From Bdellovibrio bacteriovorus (lineage in GTDB: Bacteria > Bdellovibrionota > Bdellovibrionia > Bdellovibrionales > Bdellovibrionaceae): 64,000 nucleotides of DNA. Position 1 is the first letter of the stretch; the number at the start of each line of letters is the position of its first letter. The notes below the pieces were generated by a model, which did no database searches, was not told the origin of the DNA, and saw only the letters and a list, made by a program, of their open reading frames with translations. Of this stretch, positions 8,328-17,608 are shown piece after piece. The stretch spans positions 2,666,001 through 2,730,000 of the forward strand of contig NZ_CP020946.1 in the NCBI RefSeq assembly GCF_002208115.1, read 5' to 3'. A program made the translations under genes and the position numbers.

Positions 8328-9962
8328 CTATCTTAAGGAATTCAGCAGTCGGATGATATCCACATCCGGCGGCTGAGCGATGCCGGCTCCTGGTTTCGGG
8401 CCGGTCAGCTCGTCCAGGGAATAATCCATCCGGGCGTCATAGCGACGCTCCCACTGATTGCGCAGCCATCTTTCTCGGTCATACCACAGACGTTTGTTTT
8501 CATCATCCATACAGGTCGCAAGCTCCTGAGGCGTTTTCGCTCCCCAGCGCAGCTCCACACAGTGATACGGATCGAAGCTGATATCAAAGACACGCTGACG
8601 GGCTTCTTCCAGATTCAAAGTGACAGAACCACCGGCAGAGTTTCGATAGACGAACTGACAGGCGCGGGATTCACGCTCATAGGTTGCCAGCAAATCAACG
8701 GCAATGTTGGCCCCGCTATAGACGATCGCCGGGTCACCAGAGCGTTGACGCTGAACCAGGGTGCGTGCCTGATTTAAGATATCCATAAAGCCCACCTTCA
8801 GACGCGCATCTCTCGACGGAGACGCATAGTCCTCCCACTCGCCAGTTGTGCCGAAGATATTTGTCGGCAGACGCTCTGGGTGTGGTTTACGATCCACCCC
8901 CGCTTTGATCGCCATATCGACCGCCACCACACGGTCCTTCAAGTTCACACAAATATCCGCCACCATCTGACGCATATCCTGAAGCGGATCAATCTTCAGG
9001 TCTCCACTGGCCATCGCAATACGAAGATAGTCATAGTAAGGATACTGCACTCCACGATACAGGAACTTTCCTTTGTTCCACTCGCCCGCAGGGTCCGGCG
9101 AATTTCCATAGAACTGCTCAACACTGAAGTTCGCAAGCTGCGTGTTCAGAGCGCCGACAATTTTACCGCCATAATATTCACCATTGGCTCTGCGGGAGGC
9201 ACCTTGCAACGCCAGTGGGCGGAAATTTTTGAATCCAGCACCATGCCCGGGAAAGCTGCGCGTGAATTTCGGCGTGTACATTCCCGAAGTCAAAGTGTTG
9301 TCCGGGTGCGAATCGATATAGAAGATACGCCCGTCATCCGTCACACGATGGATGATCGCCACATGCCCGGCAGGATCATAGATCACCGTCCCCGGACGAA
9401 TGCTTTCACGGTTAAGTTTGACCGGATAGAAGTCAGTAAAACGAGCCGCATCTTTGTCACCCATCATGCGGAAGGTGGCAGAATAGGTCATATCCACGAT
9501 AGTTCTGTTTAACAACTGAACGGCGTTGGGATTGCTGGTGCGGCTGGGAATGATGTCATAACGACTGGCGACCGCATTTCCGAACTTGGAATAACGAGGA
9601 TCTTTGTTCTCAGAGCCAGGAAGCGTATTAACAGCACTGACCAAAGACATTGGCAGTCCGTTTTTCCACGCAAAATAGGAGCGCAGATAGTATGGCAGAT
9701 CCGCGCAATCAGCAAACAAGCGCAAGTCCGCTGGATCTGTCCCGAAATAAGGATTGGCCGTACTACGCAAACACGCATCCACCGTCGCACATTCACGATT
9801 TTCCACAGCATTGCCCAAACGGGTGATGAACTCTCCAAAACGCTGTTCATCGGCTGCGGTCCAAGACGGCTTGGTGATACGCCACGCTTTGGAAATTGTT
9901 TGTGCCTCCGCCAACCCTGGAAGAAGAATCAAACCCAGCAGCAAAATCTTTCTCATCTTCAT
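8328..9962 (-). CDS. Exported protein with a papain-like (NlpC/P60-type) layout
   Basis: A 544-residue protein with signal peptide (cleavage after AEA-Q). I do not recognise a named family, but the first half has the spacing of a papain-like hydrolase: DCADLPYYL (Cys86), then RPGTVIYDPAGHVAIIHRV (His200), then IDSHPD (His219). This is typical of NlpC/P60 and CHAP cell-wall peptidases. The second half (250-544) is helical with many Arg/Trp/Tyr. GGAGG lies 4 bases before ATG 9962 and 10 before ATG 9956, so either could be the start. The enzymatic role is inference from the Cys-His pattern only. Confidence 0.78.
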   Translation of the reverse strand: MKMRKILLLGLILLPGLAEAQTISKAWRITKPSWTAADEQRFGEFITRLGNAVENRECATVDACLRSTANPYFGTDPADLRLFADCADLPYYLRSYFAWKNGLPMSLVSAVNTLPGSENKDPRYSKFGNAVASRYDIIPSRTSNPNAVQLLNRTIVDMTYSATFRMMGDKDAARFTDFYPVKLNRESIRPGTVIYDPAGHVAIIHRVTDDGRIFYIDSHPDNTLTSGMYTPKFTRSFPGHGAGFKNFRPLALQGASRRANGEYYGGKIVGALNTQLANFSVEQFYGNSPDPAGEWNKGKFLYRGVQYPYYDYLRIAMASGDLKIDPLQDMRQMVADICVNLKDRVVAVDMAIKAGVDRKPHPERLPTNIFGTTGEWEDYASPSRDARLKVGFMDILNQARTLVQRQRSGDPAIVYSGANIAVDLLATYERESRACQFVYRNSAGGSVTLNLEEARQRVFDISFDPYHCVELRWGAKTPQELATCMDDENKRLWYDRERWLRNQWERRYDARMDYSLDELTGPKPGAGIAQPPDVDIIRLLNSLR

Positions 9963-10124
9963 GAAACCTCCATGTGCCCAAAAAGGGCTCCGTTGATAAA
10001 CAGTTTGACGGTTGAAAACAATCCTTTCAAAAATACCGCAGGTCTGAAGGCTGTCACGCTTCTTGCTGAGAGGGTTTGAGTCAATGACATAAGTTTAATA
10101 GATATACGTTTCTGGAGGACGTTC

Positions 10125-11684
10125 ATGACAAAAATTAATACGCGCCGACTCTGCTCTGCAGTTTTGAGTTTGTTGATTGCCAGCTCTCCCATGCTGGGGG
10201 TTGCACAAGAAATCACTTCCAGTGATGCGAATGCCAGCGTAAATGCTGCTGCCGTCGGCTTGTCCAAAGCCAGCCTGCAAGTAGGTGGCAGATACTTTAT
10301 TTCTGCGGATGCACTGAATGTTCGCAGCAGCAACTCCACCACGGCCTCCAACATTGTTGGCAAACTGTCTATTAATGATGAAGTTGAGATCTATGATCTT
10401 CTGAACGAAGCCACTCCGCTGGTTCAGATCAAAATCATCAAATCAGCAACAGTAAAAGCGGATGTTTCTGCGGAACTGTTTGTTTCCAAAGACTATCTGA
10501 GTGCAAAACAACTGCAAACAGCCGCTTCCAAATACTTTGTGATTCAAAACATCGCGACAGAAAAAACCCGTGTTTATGAGCGCTGCACAGAATCCCCAAG
10601 TTGCGCCCACAAACTGGTGATGGAAACGGAAATGGTTGTTGGTCGTCCTGAAGAAGGCACCAAAACCGATCCTCACGCGTTCAAAACCTGGCTGGGCCAT
10701 GCGCGTATCTCTGAATGGATCAAGTTCTATCAGGATGGTCAGGGTCATTATCCTCACTGGTACAAAGCCGGTCAGGACATGAAGACCATTCCAGGTCCGA
10801 TCACTGATGGTATGTCCAAATTGGTCAGCTCCCGCAAGTGGATGGTTGACGATGCTCAGGGCAATTCAACCATTTATGGCGCTTTCGGTTGGTATGCTGC
10901 CAAGATCACTCCGGCTGATGAAATCAACGGTATGAACTATCAGTGGCTGCATGGAACCATGGGCTGGGGTAAAGACGGCGCGGCAGCAATTGAGCTGACT
11001 CGCGGCTTCTTCATGAACATGTTCTCCAATCCAGGCTCTGCAGGCTGTACCCGCCTTGAAAACCGCGCGATTGCTTACCTGAGATCCATCCTGGTTCCAG
11101 GCACTGACATCTACCGTGTTTATGCCCGTGAATCCACTCGTGAGGCCGAAGTGACAACGGGTATCTTCAAAAAGAAGACAACTCCACTGCCACGTTATGC
11201 GCACAACTTTGAAAAACCAATGGTTTGGAACTACATCCTGTTGACTGACGGCGCTCAAAGAAGCGGTGGTTTGTCAGCTGACGCGAAAAACATCATCGAC
11301 AAGGCTATTCCGGTTATCGCTGGTCAAAACCTGATCGAACAAGGTACATATGATGTAGACCAATATCCAAATGCCAACGAGTTGAACTATGGCAAGTCTG
11401 CGGCTTCCGGCAAATCCGGTGACCGTTACAAAATCGACTCTGGCTGGGAAAAAGATGCCGCGAAAACAAACTTCACCGGTTACTTCCTGGTGGACGAAGG
11501 TCGCTTCATCGATTACAAACACCCGGACAGAACACGCACTAAAGGTGTGATCCGTGTGAGTGGTCTGGCTGACTTCCGTGATTCTGTTCCTGAGTTCCTG
11601 GCAACTTCAGGCAAACACAATCCACCGAAGATCGTCTACAGAACTGAAAACGAAAACGATTCTACAAGAAGAGGCGGCAACTAA
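10125..11684 (+). CDS. SH3b-L,D-transpeptidase (YkuD family), exported
   Basis: A 519-residue protein with signal peptide (cleavage near GVA-Q28), an SH3b-like domain (about 55-124, ISADALNVRSSNS) and a YkuD domain with QWLHGTMGW (His276) and NPGSAGCTRL (Cys308), the conserved S-x-G-C-x-R motif. About 200 residues of unknown C-terminal extension follow. The reaction is transfer onto the third residue of peptidoglycan tetrapeptides, in the periplasm. TGGAGG lies 7 bases before the ATG. It is transcribed away from the exported-protein cluster to its left, and is the second L,D-transpeptidase in this window. Confidence 0.92.
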   Translation: MTKINTRRLCSAVLSLLIASSPMLGVAQEITSSDANASVNAAAVGLSKASLQVGGRYFISADALNVRSSNSTTASNIVGKLSINDEVEIYDLLNEATPLVQIKIIKSATVKADVSAELFVSKDYLSAKQLQTAASKYFVIQNIATEKTRVYERCTESPSCAHKLVMETEMVVGRPEEGTKTDPHAFKTWLGHARISEWIKFYQDGQGHYPHWYKAGQDMKTIPGPITDGMSKLVSSRKWMVDDAQGNSTIYGAFGWYAAKITPADEINGMNYQWLHGTMGWGKDGAAAIELTRGFFMNMFSNPGSAGCTRLENRAIAYLRSILVPGTDIYRVYARESTREAEVTTGIFKKKTTPLPRYAHNFEKPMVWNYILLTDGAQRSGGLSADAKNIIDKAIPVIAGQNLIEQGTYDVDQYPNANELNYGKSAASGKSGDRYKIDSGWEKDAAKTNFTGYFLVDEGRFIDYKHPDRTRTKGVIRVSGLADFRDSVPEFLATSGKHNPPKIVYRTENENDSTRRGGN

Positions 11685-11703
11685 GCTCCTCTTGGGAGAA
11701 GCT

Positions 11704-12375
11704 TTGATTTATCCGACAGATATCTGCATTGCCGGTGCGACGGGGCTCGTGGGACACGAGCTCCTTCTTCTTTTAGCCCACCTTGACGAGGTTCGTTCGA
11801 TCAAGGCCATCTCCCGCAGCCCCATGGGCCGCATCCCCCCGCACGTCGAAAACATCATCATGGATTTTGACAGTCTTGAGCAGCGCAAAGAGGTGCTGAA
11901 GGCCGGGGTCTTTATTTGCTGCCTTGGCACCACGATTAAAAAAGCGGGTTCGCAGGAAGCCTTCCGCAAAGTGGACCACGACTATGTCGTGAATTTCGCG
12001 AAAGTTGCCGAAGCCTGTGGGGCACAAAAATTTTTGGTGATTTCCGCTATGGGCGCCGACGCTGAATCCAGCATCTTCTACAACCGGGTCAAAGGCGAAA
12101 TGGAAAGCGAACTGCGCAAACTGAAAATCCCGCAGATTGAGATCTTCCGTCCTTCCTTGATTTTGGGGGACCGCAAAGAATCGCGTACAGGAGAGGAAAT
12201 TGCGCAAAAACTCAGCCCGCTTCTGAACACCCTGATGGTGGGTCCGCTGAAAAAGTACCGCGCAATCAAAGCCAACACGATTGCCCGGGCGATGGCGATT
12301 GCCACCTTGAACTTCCACCCGGGCTTTCATGTCTATGAATCAGATCATATCCAGCGCATCGCTGATCAAAAATAG
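11704..12375 (+). CDS. NAD(P)-binding Rossmann protein, atypical SDR (HTATIP2-like)
   Basis: About 223 residues. The N-terminus CIAGATGLVGHELLLLL carries the GxxGxxG dinucleotide motif of atypical short-chain dehydrogenases; later ISAMGAD and IFRPSLILG match the NAD(P)H-binding/HTATIP2-like group. Substrate unknown; cytoplasmic. The frame is open further upstream, but a GGAG five bases before TTG 11704 and the position of the Rossmann motif fix this start, 19 bases after the L,D-transpeptidase stop. The two are probably cotranscribed. Confidence 0.82.
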   Translation: MIYPTDICIAGATGLVGHELLLLLAHLDEVRSIKAISRSPMGRIPPHVENIIMDFDSLEQRKEVLKAGVFICCLGTTIKKAGSQEAFRKVDHDYVVNFAKVAEACGAQKFLVISAMGADAESSIFYNRVKGEMESELRKLKIPQIEIFRPSLILGDRKESRTGEEIAQKLSPLLNTLMVGPLKKYRAIKANTIARAMAIATLNFHPGFHVYESDHIQRIADQK

Positions 12376-12383
12376 TTTCCGGA

Positions 12384-12824
12384 CTATTCGGTGATCAACG
12401 CAAAAGGAACGGTGTAATTCTGAGGCTTGGAGTGGCAGGTGTCATTGGTTTCAGCCACTTCAACAGAAACGTTCAATGACTGCGGGTGGATTTCTCCATA
12501 CTCGGTGCGACCGCTGATCACCAGCTTGGCAGAAAGACCATTGCCACAACCGCTCTGCCAGATATCCACCAGCGCACCTTGCGCTTTGAAATTCAATTTA
12601 TCTTCATTGTGGCGGCTGGTTTGAACCACATCCAGAAATGCAGGAACAGAATAGTCCTGACCGATCAGCTCAAGCTGCTTTTCATCTGAACTCAAAACCA
12701 CTTCGTCAACGCAAAGAACAGAGGCAACACCCTCGGGCAGGGCCTCGGTCGCACGGAAACACGTCTGAGCCTGGGAAAGAACTGGCAGCGCCAAAAGAAC
12801 GAATGCAATAACGATGGATTTCAT
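12384..12824 (-). CDS. Small exported protein of unknown function
   Basis: 146 residues with signal peptide MKSIVIAFVLLALPVLSQAQ. The mature part is beta-rich with four cysteines (TCFRATE, SVLCVDE, SGCGNGL, DTCHSKP), suggesting two disulfides. Convergent with the upstream gene, 8 bases between stops. A GGGG ribosome-binding site lies 6 bases before the ATG. Not recognised. Confidence 0.75.
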   Translation of the reverse strand: MKSIVIAFVLLALPVLSQAQTCFRATEALPEGVASVLCVDEVVLSSDEKQLELIGQDYSVPAFLDVVQTSRHNEDKLNFKAQGALVDIWQSGCGNGLSAKLVISGRTEYGEIHPQSLNVSVEVAETNDTCHSKPQNYTVPFALITE

Positions 12825-12920
12825 AAGAGCCCCTTTGTGAATTTGAGGCTCTCTTATAACCGAGTTGTTCCGGGAATCACGTCAGGAATTCGTCAGGTCC
12901 TGACAACGGCCCGGTATTCG

Positions 12921-14129
12921 CTATTGGAACAACGAGTTTACAAACTCCTGGGAAGAGAACGTGCGCAGATCCTGAATACGCTCCCCGACCCCGATCAGTT
13001 TGATGGGGATGTGAAGCTCTTGCGCCAGCCCCACAGCCACACCACCTTTGGCGGTACCATCCATTTTAGTCAGAACCGCTCCGGTTAATGTCAAAGCGTT
13101 ATGGAATTCTTTGGCCTGCATCAAAGCGTTCTGGCCAGAGTTCGCATCCAAAACGATCAGTGTCTCGTGCGGAGCTTCCGGGATCACCTTGGACATCACA
13201 CGTTTCATTTTTTTGATTTCTTCCATCAGATTGGCTTGAGTGTGCAAGCGGCCCGCAGTGTCCACGATCACAACATCATAGCCCTGCCCTTTACCCTTGG
13301 CGACCGCATCAAAAGCCACCGCACTTGGATCCGTCACGCCTTCCGGAGAGAAAATCTCGACCTGAGCGCGATCCGTCCAGACTTTCAACTGCCCGCCAGC
13401 CGCCGCACGGAACGTATCACCTGCCGCCACCAAAACCTTTTTCCCTTCGGCAGCAAGTTGAGCAGAAATTTTACCGATGGACGTCGTTTTCCCGGCGCCA
13501 TTCACACCCACAATCATCAAAACCGTCGGACCTTCGGCTGCGAACTGAATCTTGGAAAGGATGCCGGTCCCCACGGAAGTGGAATGAGAACCCTGGAAGA
13601 TGTTTTTGATCTCTTCTTTCAGCGCTTCACGAACCGTGTCGTAATCCGCACGCTCTTTTTTGGAAAGCTTATCTTCAATGGCGCCCATCAGACGCTGTAC
13701 TGTCGCCGGGCCCAGATCGCTGGTGTAAAGGATCTCTTCGATTTCTTCGAGATGTTTGTTGCTGGTTTCTGTTTTGAACAGGCTGCGAATACGACCGAAA
13801 AGATTTTCTTCGGTCTTCTTTAGGGCCACGGCAAGATCCACGGCCTTTTCTTCAATCACCACGGCGGCGTCATGCAGGTCCGGAACAGATAGGTCAGAAA
13901 CCACATTTCCGGTGGAATCAATATGCGCCAGCGGAAGCTCTTCCGGTTGCTCGGAAGTGGTCGGCATTTCGCGTTTTGCTTCGTGAGAAAGTTCCTGCGC
14001 GCGCAACTGTTCACGTTTTTTCGCATTCTTCATCATGCCCATGATCAGAGCACCGACAATCACCGCGAAAATAAGAACAATAGCCCCCACCAAAATTTCC
14101 ATCTGCTGAGCATGCCCAGGTGACATCAT
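12921..14129 (-). CDS. ftsY: Signal recognition particle receptor FtsY
   Basis: FtsY is the GTPase that receives ribosome-SRP complexes at the inner membrane. The 402-residue protein has an N-terminal membrane helix (about 10-32, VGAIVLIFAVIVGALIMG), a charged A-region, and the NG domain: P-loop GVNGAGKTTSIGK (about 209), DTAGRLHTQANL (about 289), TKMDGTAKGG (about 356) and a terminal GVGERIQDLRTF. A real transmembrane N-terminus is a variant on E. coli FtsY. GGAGG at spacing 7 supports ATG 14129. The left gap (12825-12920) holds GTCAGG repeats and a GTTGTTCC/GGAACAAC inverted repeat but no clear terminator. Confidence 0.96.
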   Translation of the reverse strand: MMSPGHAQQMEILVGAIVLIFAVIVGALIMGMMKNAKKREQLRAQELSHEAKREMPTTSEQPEELPLAHIDSTGNVVSDLSVPDLHDAAVVIEEKAVDLAVALKKTEENLFGRIRSLFKTETSNKHLEEIEEILYTSDLGPATVQRLMGAIEDKLSKKERADYDTVREALKEEIKNIFQGSHSTSVGTGILSKIQFAAEGPTVLMIVGVNGAGKTTSIGKISAQLAAEGKKVLVAAGDTFRAAAGGQLKVWTDRAQVEIFSPEGVTDPSAVAFDAVAKGKGQGYDVVIVDTAGRLHTQANLMEEIKKMKRVMSKVIPEAPHETLIVLDANSGQNALMQAKEFHNALTLTGAVLTKMDGTAKGGVAVGLAQELHIPIKLIGVGERIQDLRTFSSQEFVNSLFQ

Positions 14130-14287
14130 AAACGAACCTCCACAACAACGTGCGTCATTAAGATAAGAAAATCACCCCTTATGTATCGTATTTTAAAATG
14201 ACAGACCAGCCCAATTAAGGAAAAAACCCGCAACAAACGGCGGCGGCGCAGCCCAAAAGGCCGCCCAGCCAGAAAAAACCGAGAGTC

Positions 14288-14309
14288 TTAGACCGTTCAG
14301 ACGGTCTAA
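14288..14309 (-). terminator. Possible terminator at the end of the FHA gene
   Basis: TTAGACCGT-TCAG-ACGGTCTAA is a perfect 9-bp hairpin overlapping the stop codon of the FHA gene. On the minus strand a T-run (TTTTTT) begins about 10 bases later, farther than in a classic terminator; further GC-rich hairpins and a second T6 run follow to 14220. Confidence 0.4.
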
Positions 14310-16690
14310 TGCTGGGCCATTCTTCTTCTTTGGACTTCTTCTTTATAGAAATTGCGCTCGAAACGGCGATAGGATTCCAAGCGGACTTCGGTACCCAGGA
14401 CATCTTTCATGCGCGCCAATGTCTGGTTTTCCAGCTCGCGCATTTTCTCGATGCCTTCTTTGATAAAGTCCGGATGGATTTTGGCTTTGCGATCCGCCAG
14501 TTCTTTCACCAAGGCATTGGCGGACGAAATAACCTGAATGGACTTGTCTTCATCCACGCGCCAGGTTTTTAGCAGATACTGGGAAGCGGCCTTATAAAGC
14601 TTCTGCTGGAACTGAGCATCCGTATAAATATCCATATAGTTGCGCGTATAGATGACCGCATCGGTGTAAGAGTCTTTGATTTCTTCGGCCTGAGGCGGAT
14701 TGAATTTACGTCTTTCCAGTTCATCCTGACGTTTCTTTGCTTCGTTGCTGACCATGGTCTGCATCGGAGTCTGATCTTTCACCACGCGGTCCACGACAAT
14801 CTGACTGACGAAATAACCCACGGCCCCCATGGCAAGACCCACAGTGACCCAGCGAAGCTTTTCGCTCTTGCGTTTTTTCATCAGGTCCACTGGCTTTTCG
14901 CTCATCGAGGATTGGGACAGGGTCGCCACTTTACCGTCGATGGCTTCAGCAATGTGGTTTTCCACGGACTGGCTGATGTTGCGCCATTTTTCAGGCTCCA
15001 TCAGCATCACGATCTCTTTTTCAATAGCCGAGTGGATCTCCTTCACCATGGAGTTCTTCTTGCGAATCACATCATCCAGCAGATCGCGCTCCATCTGCTG
15101 CAGGCGTTTGGACATCTCCAGACGCATTTCTTCCAGACGCTCTTCTTCGGACTTCGCCATCTGGGTCTTTTCTTTTTCCAGCTTTTCATTCAGGAAAATC
15201 TTCTGCGCATCGTACTCCTTGAACAAATGCGTTTTCTTGGATTCGATGTCGTGCACATCCATGGTCAGATGCGCCTGCTTTTCCTGCAGACCTTTCAAAG
15301 ACGCTTCCAAAGCGGCTTTTTGTTTTTCCAGCTCCGCATGGGTCGTCTGAAGCTCTTTCAGCAAAGCCTGGCCTTTTTCCACCTGCGCCAGCAGATCGGA
15401 ATTGTCAGTACGGGTTTTGCTCAAATCTTCAGTGGCCTTTTGCAGCTCTGCCGTGCGGGCCGCTACGTTATTCATAAGTTCATTTAAGACAGTCTGTTTT
15501 TCATTGCTGACGGCCGTGATTTCCTGAACTTTTTCATTCGCCATTTGAATCTGCTGTTCACAGTCGGCCTTGGCCTGCTGCAATAGCTGGTCGGCGGTTT
15601 CCTTGGCGGTGGCAATCAAAGTAGCGTTATCATTGCGTGCTTGTTCAGATTCTTCGCGCAAGCGCGCTTCCGCATCGCGAATCTGGGTGCGGGATTCATT
15701 CAACAGTCTTTCGGCTTCAGCCTGGGCCTCTTGCAAAGTCCGCTGATTCAGTTCCTGGGCATTTTCCAGATCCGTGCGAATACGAGCTTGAGTTTCCTCG
15801 ATCTGAAGTTTCGAGAAATCCAGAATACGGTCCGCTTCCTCGCGGCTGGTTTTAAGCAATGCTTCGCTTTCCTGACGGGCCAGCTCACGACCGTGGGCGA
15901 CGGCTTCGTCTTTCATCTTCTCGGCCGCAAGTGTGGCTTCCGAGATAATGTCCTCGCTGTCTTTACGGGCCTTCTGGCGCAGGCTCTGAACGTAAGAATC
16001 GACTTCTTCACGCAGTTCCTGGGACATGTTACGCGCATCGTGCAGAAGGCTTTGCCCCTGCTTTTGGAAGTCCGCCAAAATGGCATCTGCTTCCTTGTGC
16101 GCCTCCGCCATGCGGGTCTGATAGAACAGTTCGGCCTGGGCCTGCGCTTCACGGGCCTTCTGATAAATAACCTGCACCCGGCGCTCAGCCTGGGTTTCGC
16201 CCTCCATGATGATCTGCGCCGCTTTGCGCTTGGCTTCGTGCAGGATTTTTTCCGCCTGGAAAGGCGCCATGTTCGGCGCTGGCATAGCCACCGTGGCTTC
16301 CAAAGGCGCATCTTCGTCCTGCGGAATGACTGCGGCGGACTGGGAAATCGACGGCTCAGGTTCCGGTTCGGGGGCGGGTTCTTCCACGAAGAGATCCAGA
16401 TTCAGAATATATTCCGAACGACCCAACTGAATACGATCCGAGGGAACCACGTTGACCGGGGTCCCCTGCACGATGCGCGTTCCGTTGATGTAAGTGCCAT
16501 TGGAAGAGTTTTTATCCTCAATCCAGATCTGATTCCAGCGACGGCTCACAACCAGATGCACCCGGCTGATATTGCTGTCGTTCAAGGACAAATCACAGTC
16601 CAAAGAGCGGCCCATGGTGAACGAGTCCTTGTTCACCTCACGGCTTAGCACCTGATCCTTCCTGTGGATAGTGACTATAAACTTGTTCAA
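14306..16690 (-). CDS. FHA-domain protein with a 450-residue coiled coil and one membrane helix
   Basis: FHA domains bind phosphothreonine peptides. Residues 24-95 carry the full FHA signature (MGRSLDCDLSLND, SRVHLVVSRR, NSSNGTYING). A Pro/Glu linker (105-140) leads to a very long Glu/Gln/Ala coiled coil (150-610), a single membrane helix (about 613-634, RWVTVGLAMGAVGYFVSQIV) and a C-terminal domain of 160 residues. Likely topology puts FHA and coil in the cytoplasm and the tail in the periplasm. The start is TTG, abutting the stop of the MotA-like gene (TAATTG), so translation is probably coupled. It may link Ser/Thr kinase signalling to the adjacent channel; that is inference. Confidence 0.88.
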   Translation of the reverse strand: MNKFIVTIHRKDQVLSREVNKDSFTMGRSLDCDLSLNDSNISRVHLVVSRRWNQIWIEDKNSSNGTYINGTRIVQGTPVNVVPSDRIQLGRSEYILNLDLFVEEPAPEPEPEPSISQSAAVIPQDEDAPLEATVAMPAPNMAPFQAEKILHEAKRKAAQIIMEGETQAERRVQVIYQKAREAQAQAELFYQTRMAEAHKEADAILADFQKQGQSLLHDARNMSQELREEVDSYVQSLRQKARKDSEDIISEATLAAEKMKDEAVAHGRELARQESEALLKTSREEADRILDFSKLQIEETQARIRTDLENAQELNQRTLQEAQAEAERLLNESRTQIRDAEARLREESEQARNDNATLIATAKETADQLLQQAKADCEQQIQMANEKVQEITAVSNEKQTVLNELMNNVAARTAELQKATEDLSKTRTDNSDLLAQVEKGQALLKELQTTHAELEKQKAALEASLKGLQEKQAHLTMDVHDIESKKTHLFKEYDAQKIFLNEKLEKEKTQMAKSEEERLEEMRLEMSKRLQQMERDLLDDVIRKKNSMVKEIHSAIEKEIVMLMEPEKWRNISQSVENHIAEAIDGKVATLSQSSMSEKPVDLMKKRKSEKLRWVTVGLAMGAVGYFVSQIVVDRVVKDQTPMQTMVSNEAKKRQDELERRKFNPPQAEEIKDSYTDAVIYTRNYMDIYTDAQFQQKLYKAASQYLLKTWRVDEDKSIQVISSANALVKELADRKAKIHPDFIKEGIEKMRELENQTLARMKDVLGTEVRLESYRRFERNFYKEEVQRRRMAQH

Positions 16691-17596
16691 TTAAGCTCCT
16701 CTGACCACCGCCGCTGTTTTTCCGATTTCCTTATTAAGGGCATCTTCGGCCAAAGCTTCAACGGCATCACGATGTTCATCAAATGGGCGTTCATGAGCTG
16801 GGAAATTATTGTTGTCGCTGCGGTACCACAACAAATCCAAAGAACTTTCGAAACGGTCGATCATGGAAACGTAAGCTCTTTCCGGGGAAAGAATCACGTT
16901 CGCCACGTGCGCCATCAACGAGAAGATGATCCCCGCAATGGATGTTTTCATCGCAAAGGAAATCTCGTGAAGGAAGCGGTCCATGATGTTTTTCGTATTT
17001 TCAAGATCCTGCAGATTCATCGTGCCCAGTTCCTGCAAACCACCGGCGATACCGATGAAGGTCCCCAGGATCCCCGCCACGACAAACAGACCCGGCAAAA
17101 TAGAAATCAGGTCATTCATACCAACCATCGGGATCACCCCGAACACCTTGTTGAAACAAGGATTATGTTGCAAAGTCGCTTTGGTGATGTTCAAAAGTTT
17201 CGGATTGTCATCTGTCCAGCGCAGGAACTTCACCTGTTTCAGGATGTCCTTTACCAGCCAAGCACAGCCCTGACGAACCAGGAAAACTCGGTCACTGGCT
17301 GACATCACATTGTCCGGCTTTCTGCGCTTCATGCGGTCACGGATTTCGAAGACCTCATAGTAGGTTCTTTCCAGAAGCTTTTTGGTCAGTACATAGAACG
17401 ACACGTTCTCGACTTTGCCGGGAACTTCCGCTTCGATGAAACGATTCACACGCTTTTCAAATTCACGCGCAAAAGATTCATGGCGGCGGACCGTGTAGTA
17501 GATAATTGCACGGAAGAACAGCCCGACCAGAAAGACGGCGCCCATCACATACGGCAAACTTATAATGAAATACTCAGCAAATGCCTTTGTTGTCAC
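16691..17596 (-). CDS. MotA/TolQ/ExbB-like proton channel subunit
   Basis: A 301-residue inner-membrane protein with three predicted helices (about 8-34, 163-187, 214-236). The second and third carry the family core (PGLFVVAGILGTFIGIAGGL; SFAMKTSIAGIIFSLMAHV), like stator and channel subunits that couple ion flow to force. The GxLGTFIG block is closest, as I recall, to ZorA-type members. It sits 12 bases after the OmpA/MotB-like gene and directly before the FHA gene, the pairing expected for a stator. None of the other Zorya genes (zorC, zorD, zorE) is nearby, and the long ZorA coiled tail is absent. Confidence 0.88.
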   Translation of the reverse strand: MTTKAFAEYFIISLPYVMGAVFLVGLFFRAIIYYTVRRHESFAREFEKRVNRFIEAEVPGKVENVSFYVLTKKLLERTYYEVFEIRDRMKRRKPDNVMSASDRVFLVRQGCAWLVKDILKQVKFLRWTDDNPKLLNITKATLQHNPCFNKVFGVIPMVGMNDLISILPGLFVVAGILGTFIGIAGGLQELGTMNLQDLENTKNIMDRFLHEISFAMKTSIAGIIFSLMAHVANVILSPERAYVSMIDRFESSLDLLWYRSDNNNFPAHERPFDEHRDAVEALAEDALNKEIGKTAAVVRGA

Positions 17597-17608
17597 AACC
17601 CACCCCTT

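Noticed and set aside
15641-16648. A 335-codon frame antisense to the FHA gene
   Set aside because: Antisense of a coiled-coil region, which often stays open; product has no recognisable features.
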